From JAFIEN01 sp051859505 (lineage in GTDB: Bacteria > Pseudomonadota > Alphaproteobacteria > Rhodobacterales > Rhodobacteraceae), in the NCBI GenBank assembly GCA_051859505.1, contig JBHYFN010000027.1, forward strand, positions 1 through 52,293: a DNA stretch of 52,293 nt, read 5' to 3'. The translations under genes and the position numbers were made by a program. Below are positions 51,280-52,293 of this stretch, piece after piece (within the stretch, counting starts at the first letter, position 1; each line of letters opens with the position of its first letter). The notes beneath the pieces were generated by a model. That model searched no databases and had not been told where the DNA came from. It saw nothing but the letters and a program-made list of their open reading frames with translations.

Positions 51280-52293
51280 TCAGCGCGGGACCAGCGCCCA
51301 GTAATCCAGATCGAGCAGGATCTCGGGCAGGTATTTCCCGTCCTCGCCCCGCAGGGCCCCCGGCGCGCCGCGCGTCGCCACCAGCCGCAGCCGAAGCGCG
51401 CCGACCGACGGCACCTCCGTCTCCGCCCGGTCCAGCACCTCGGACCAGGCCCGGACCGTGTCGCCCGCGAAACAGGGATTGGCATGCGCCCCGCCGTTCA
51501 GCCCGACGATCAGCTGCGCATTGGCAAGGCCGTTGAACGACAGGGCCCGCGCAAGGCTGATCACATGCCCGCCATAGATCAGCCGCCGCCCGTCGGGCCG
51601 GGCGGTGGCATCGAAATGCACCTTGGCCGTGTTCTGCCAGAGGCGGGTGGCGAGCATATGCTCGGCCTCTTCGATCGTGACCGCATCGACATGGTCGATC
51701 ACCTCGCCGGGGCTGTAATCGGCCCAGCGATGCGGCTCTCCGGCAAGGGCGAAGTCATAGGCACTGAAATCTAGGCCCTTCGGCACGACCAGCGCCGCCG
51801 GATCGACCACCGGGGCCAGATCGGGCACCACGGGTTCGGGCGCGGGCCCCTGCCCTCGCTTGCGGACCATCACCCAGCGCGCATAGCTCAGCAGCACCTC
51901 GCCATGCTGGTTGCGCCCCGTGGTGCGCACCCAGACCACGCCCGAGGTGCCGCTGGAATTCTCTTTCAGCCCGATCACCTCGCTTGTGGCGGTGACGGTA
52001 TCGCCGGGCCAGAGCGGAGTGATCCAGCGCCCCTCGGCATAGCCCAGATTGGCCACGGCATTGAGCGAGATATCCGGCACACTCTTGCCCAGTACCATGT
52101 GGAAGGTCACCAGATCGTCAAGCGGGCTGAACGGCAGGCCACAGGATTGCGCGAAGATGTCGGAGGACTGAAGCGCATGGCGCGCCGGGTAAAGCGCGTG
52201 ATAAAGCGCGCGTTCCCCCATCTTGATCGTGCGCGGCACGGCATGGACGATCACCTCGCCCAGCCGGAAATCCTCGAAAAAGCGGCCCGGGTT
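51280..52293 (-). CDS. mch: Mesaconyl-CoA hydratase (partial, 5' end outside the window)
   Basis: Interconverts mesaconyl-CoA and beta-methylmalyl-CoA in the ethylmalonyl-CoA pathway. The visible 337 residues cover most of a MaoC-like double hot-dog hydratase: ALYPARHALQSSDIFAQSCGL, FHMVLGKSVPDISLNAVANLGYAEG, and the second half with HFDATARPDGRRLIYGGHV and FNGLANAQ. These match the Mch family rather than a simple enoyl-CoA hydratase. The reading frame remains open through the right edge (upstream residues GRFFEDFRLGEV), so the start codon lies outside. Together with Ccr and Ecm this is a third pathway enzyme near here. Confidence 0.93.
   Translation of the reverse strand, partial: NPGRFFEDFRLGEVIVHAVPRTIKMGERALYHALYPARHALQSSDIFAQSCGLPFSPLDDLVTFHMVLGKSVPDISLNAVANLGYAEGRWITPLWPGDTVTATSEVIGLKENSSGTSGVVWVRTTGRNQHGEVLLSYARWVMVRKRGQGPAPEPVVPDLAPVVDPAALVVPKGLDFSAYDFALAGEPHRWADYSPGEVIDHVDAVTIEEAEHMLATRLWQNTAKVHFDATARPDGRRLIYGGHVISLARALSFNGLANAQLIVGLNGGAHANPCFAGDTVRAWSEVLDRAETEVPSVGALRLRLVATRGAPGALRGEDGKYLPEILLDLDYWALVPR

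Overview
The window looks like chromosomal DNA of a GC-rich photosynthetic alphaproteobacterium of the Rhodobacterales (Rhodobacter/Rhodovulum type). The evidence is the anaerobic bacteriochlorophyll genes bchE and bchJ with PpsR- and FnrL-type sites, the ethylmalonyl-CoA pathway genes ccr, ecm and mch, an HvrA/Spb-type H-NS protein, and the Rhodobacterales-style sdh operon. Coding density is high and no gap between genes exceeds 300 bases. I found no rRNA, tRNA, CRISPR array, transposase or phage gene.

Layout. (1) 1-5.1 kb: an octamer repeat array, a secreted DUF1501/DUF1800 pair, a DUF1993 protein and aspS, all on the minus strand. (2) 5.2-9.7 kb: a small photosynthesis island (bchE, bchJ and a second, tandem BchJ paralogue) diverging from a cyclopropane-fatty-acid synthase gene across overlapping PpsR and FnrL sites. 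(3) 9.7-15.0 kb: pabB/pabC for 4-aminobenzoate and carB for carbamoyl phosphate. (4) 15.1-21.8 kb: a LacI-controlled sugar operon (regulator, binding protein, two permeases, clan GH-J-like glycosidase, ATPase). (5) 21.8-35.5 kb: an amino-sugar locus. Ten tightly coupled minus-strand genes (two permeases, binding protein, ATPase, Gfo/Idh oxidoreductase, two different SIS sugar-phosphate proteins, ROK kinase, GatZ/KbaZ-type protein, NagA) diverge from a GntR/UTRA regulator and a cytoplasmic GH20 hexosaminidase. (6) 35.5-40.5 kb: meaB, rpmB, a copper-chaperone pair, small lipoprotein and thiol-redox genes, a PPK2 polyphosphate kinase behind an FnrL-like site, and a DUF6455-like protein. (7) 40.6-52.3 kb: carbon-assimilation genes ccr, an acyltransferase, ecm, an H-NS-like protein, the sdhCDAB operon with two extra small genes inside it, a glycosyltransferase, and mch, which runs off the right edge.

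How it fits together. In the amino-sugar locus, imported oligosaccharides would be trimmed inside the cell by GH20, phosphorylated by the ROK kinase, deacetylated by NagA, and then split between a glucosamine branch (NagB-II-like SIS protein) and a galactosamine branch (AgaS, then GatZ/KbaZ). A tagatose-6-phosphate kinase and a catalytic aldolase subunit are not visible. In the right part, Ccr, Ecm (with MeaB as likely chaperone) and Mch are three steps of acetyl-CoA assimilation through ethylmalonyl-CoA, whose products enter the TCA cycle near succinate dehydrogenase. TTGC/GCAA palindromes lie upstream of ccr, ecm and sdhC and could mark a shared regulator.

The most interesting points are the tandem BchJ paralogue, the compact paired-PpsR/FnrL switch, the dual GlcN/GalN deaminase operon, the FnrL-like site before ppk2, a run of three look-alike hairpins after ppk2, and shared palindromes in the assimilation promoters. 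I did not find a clearly new multi-gene defence or mobile system.
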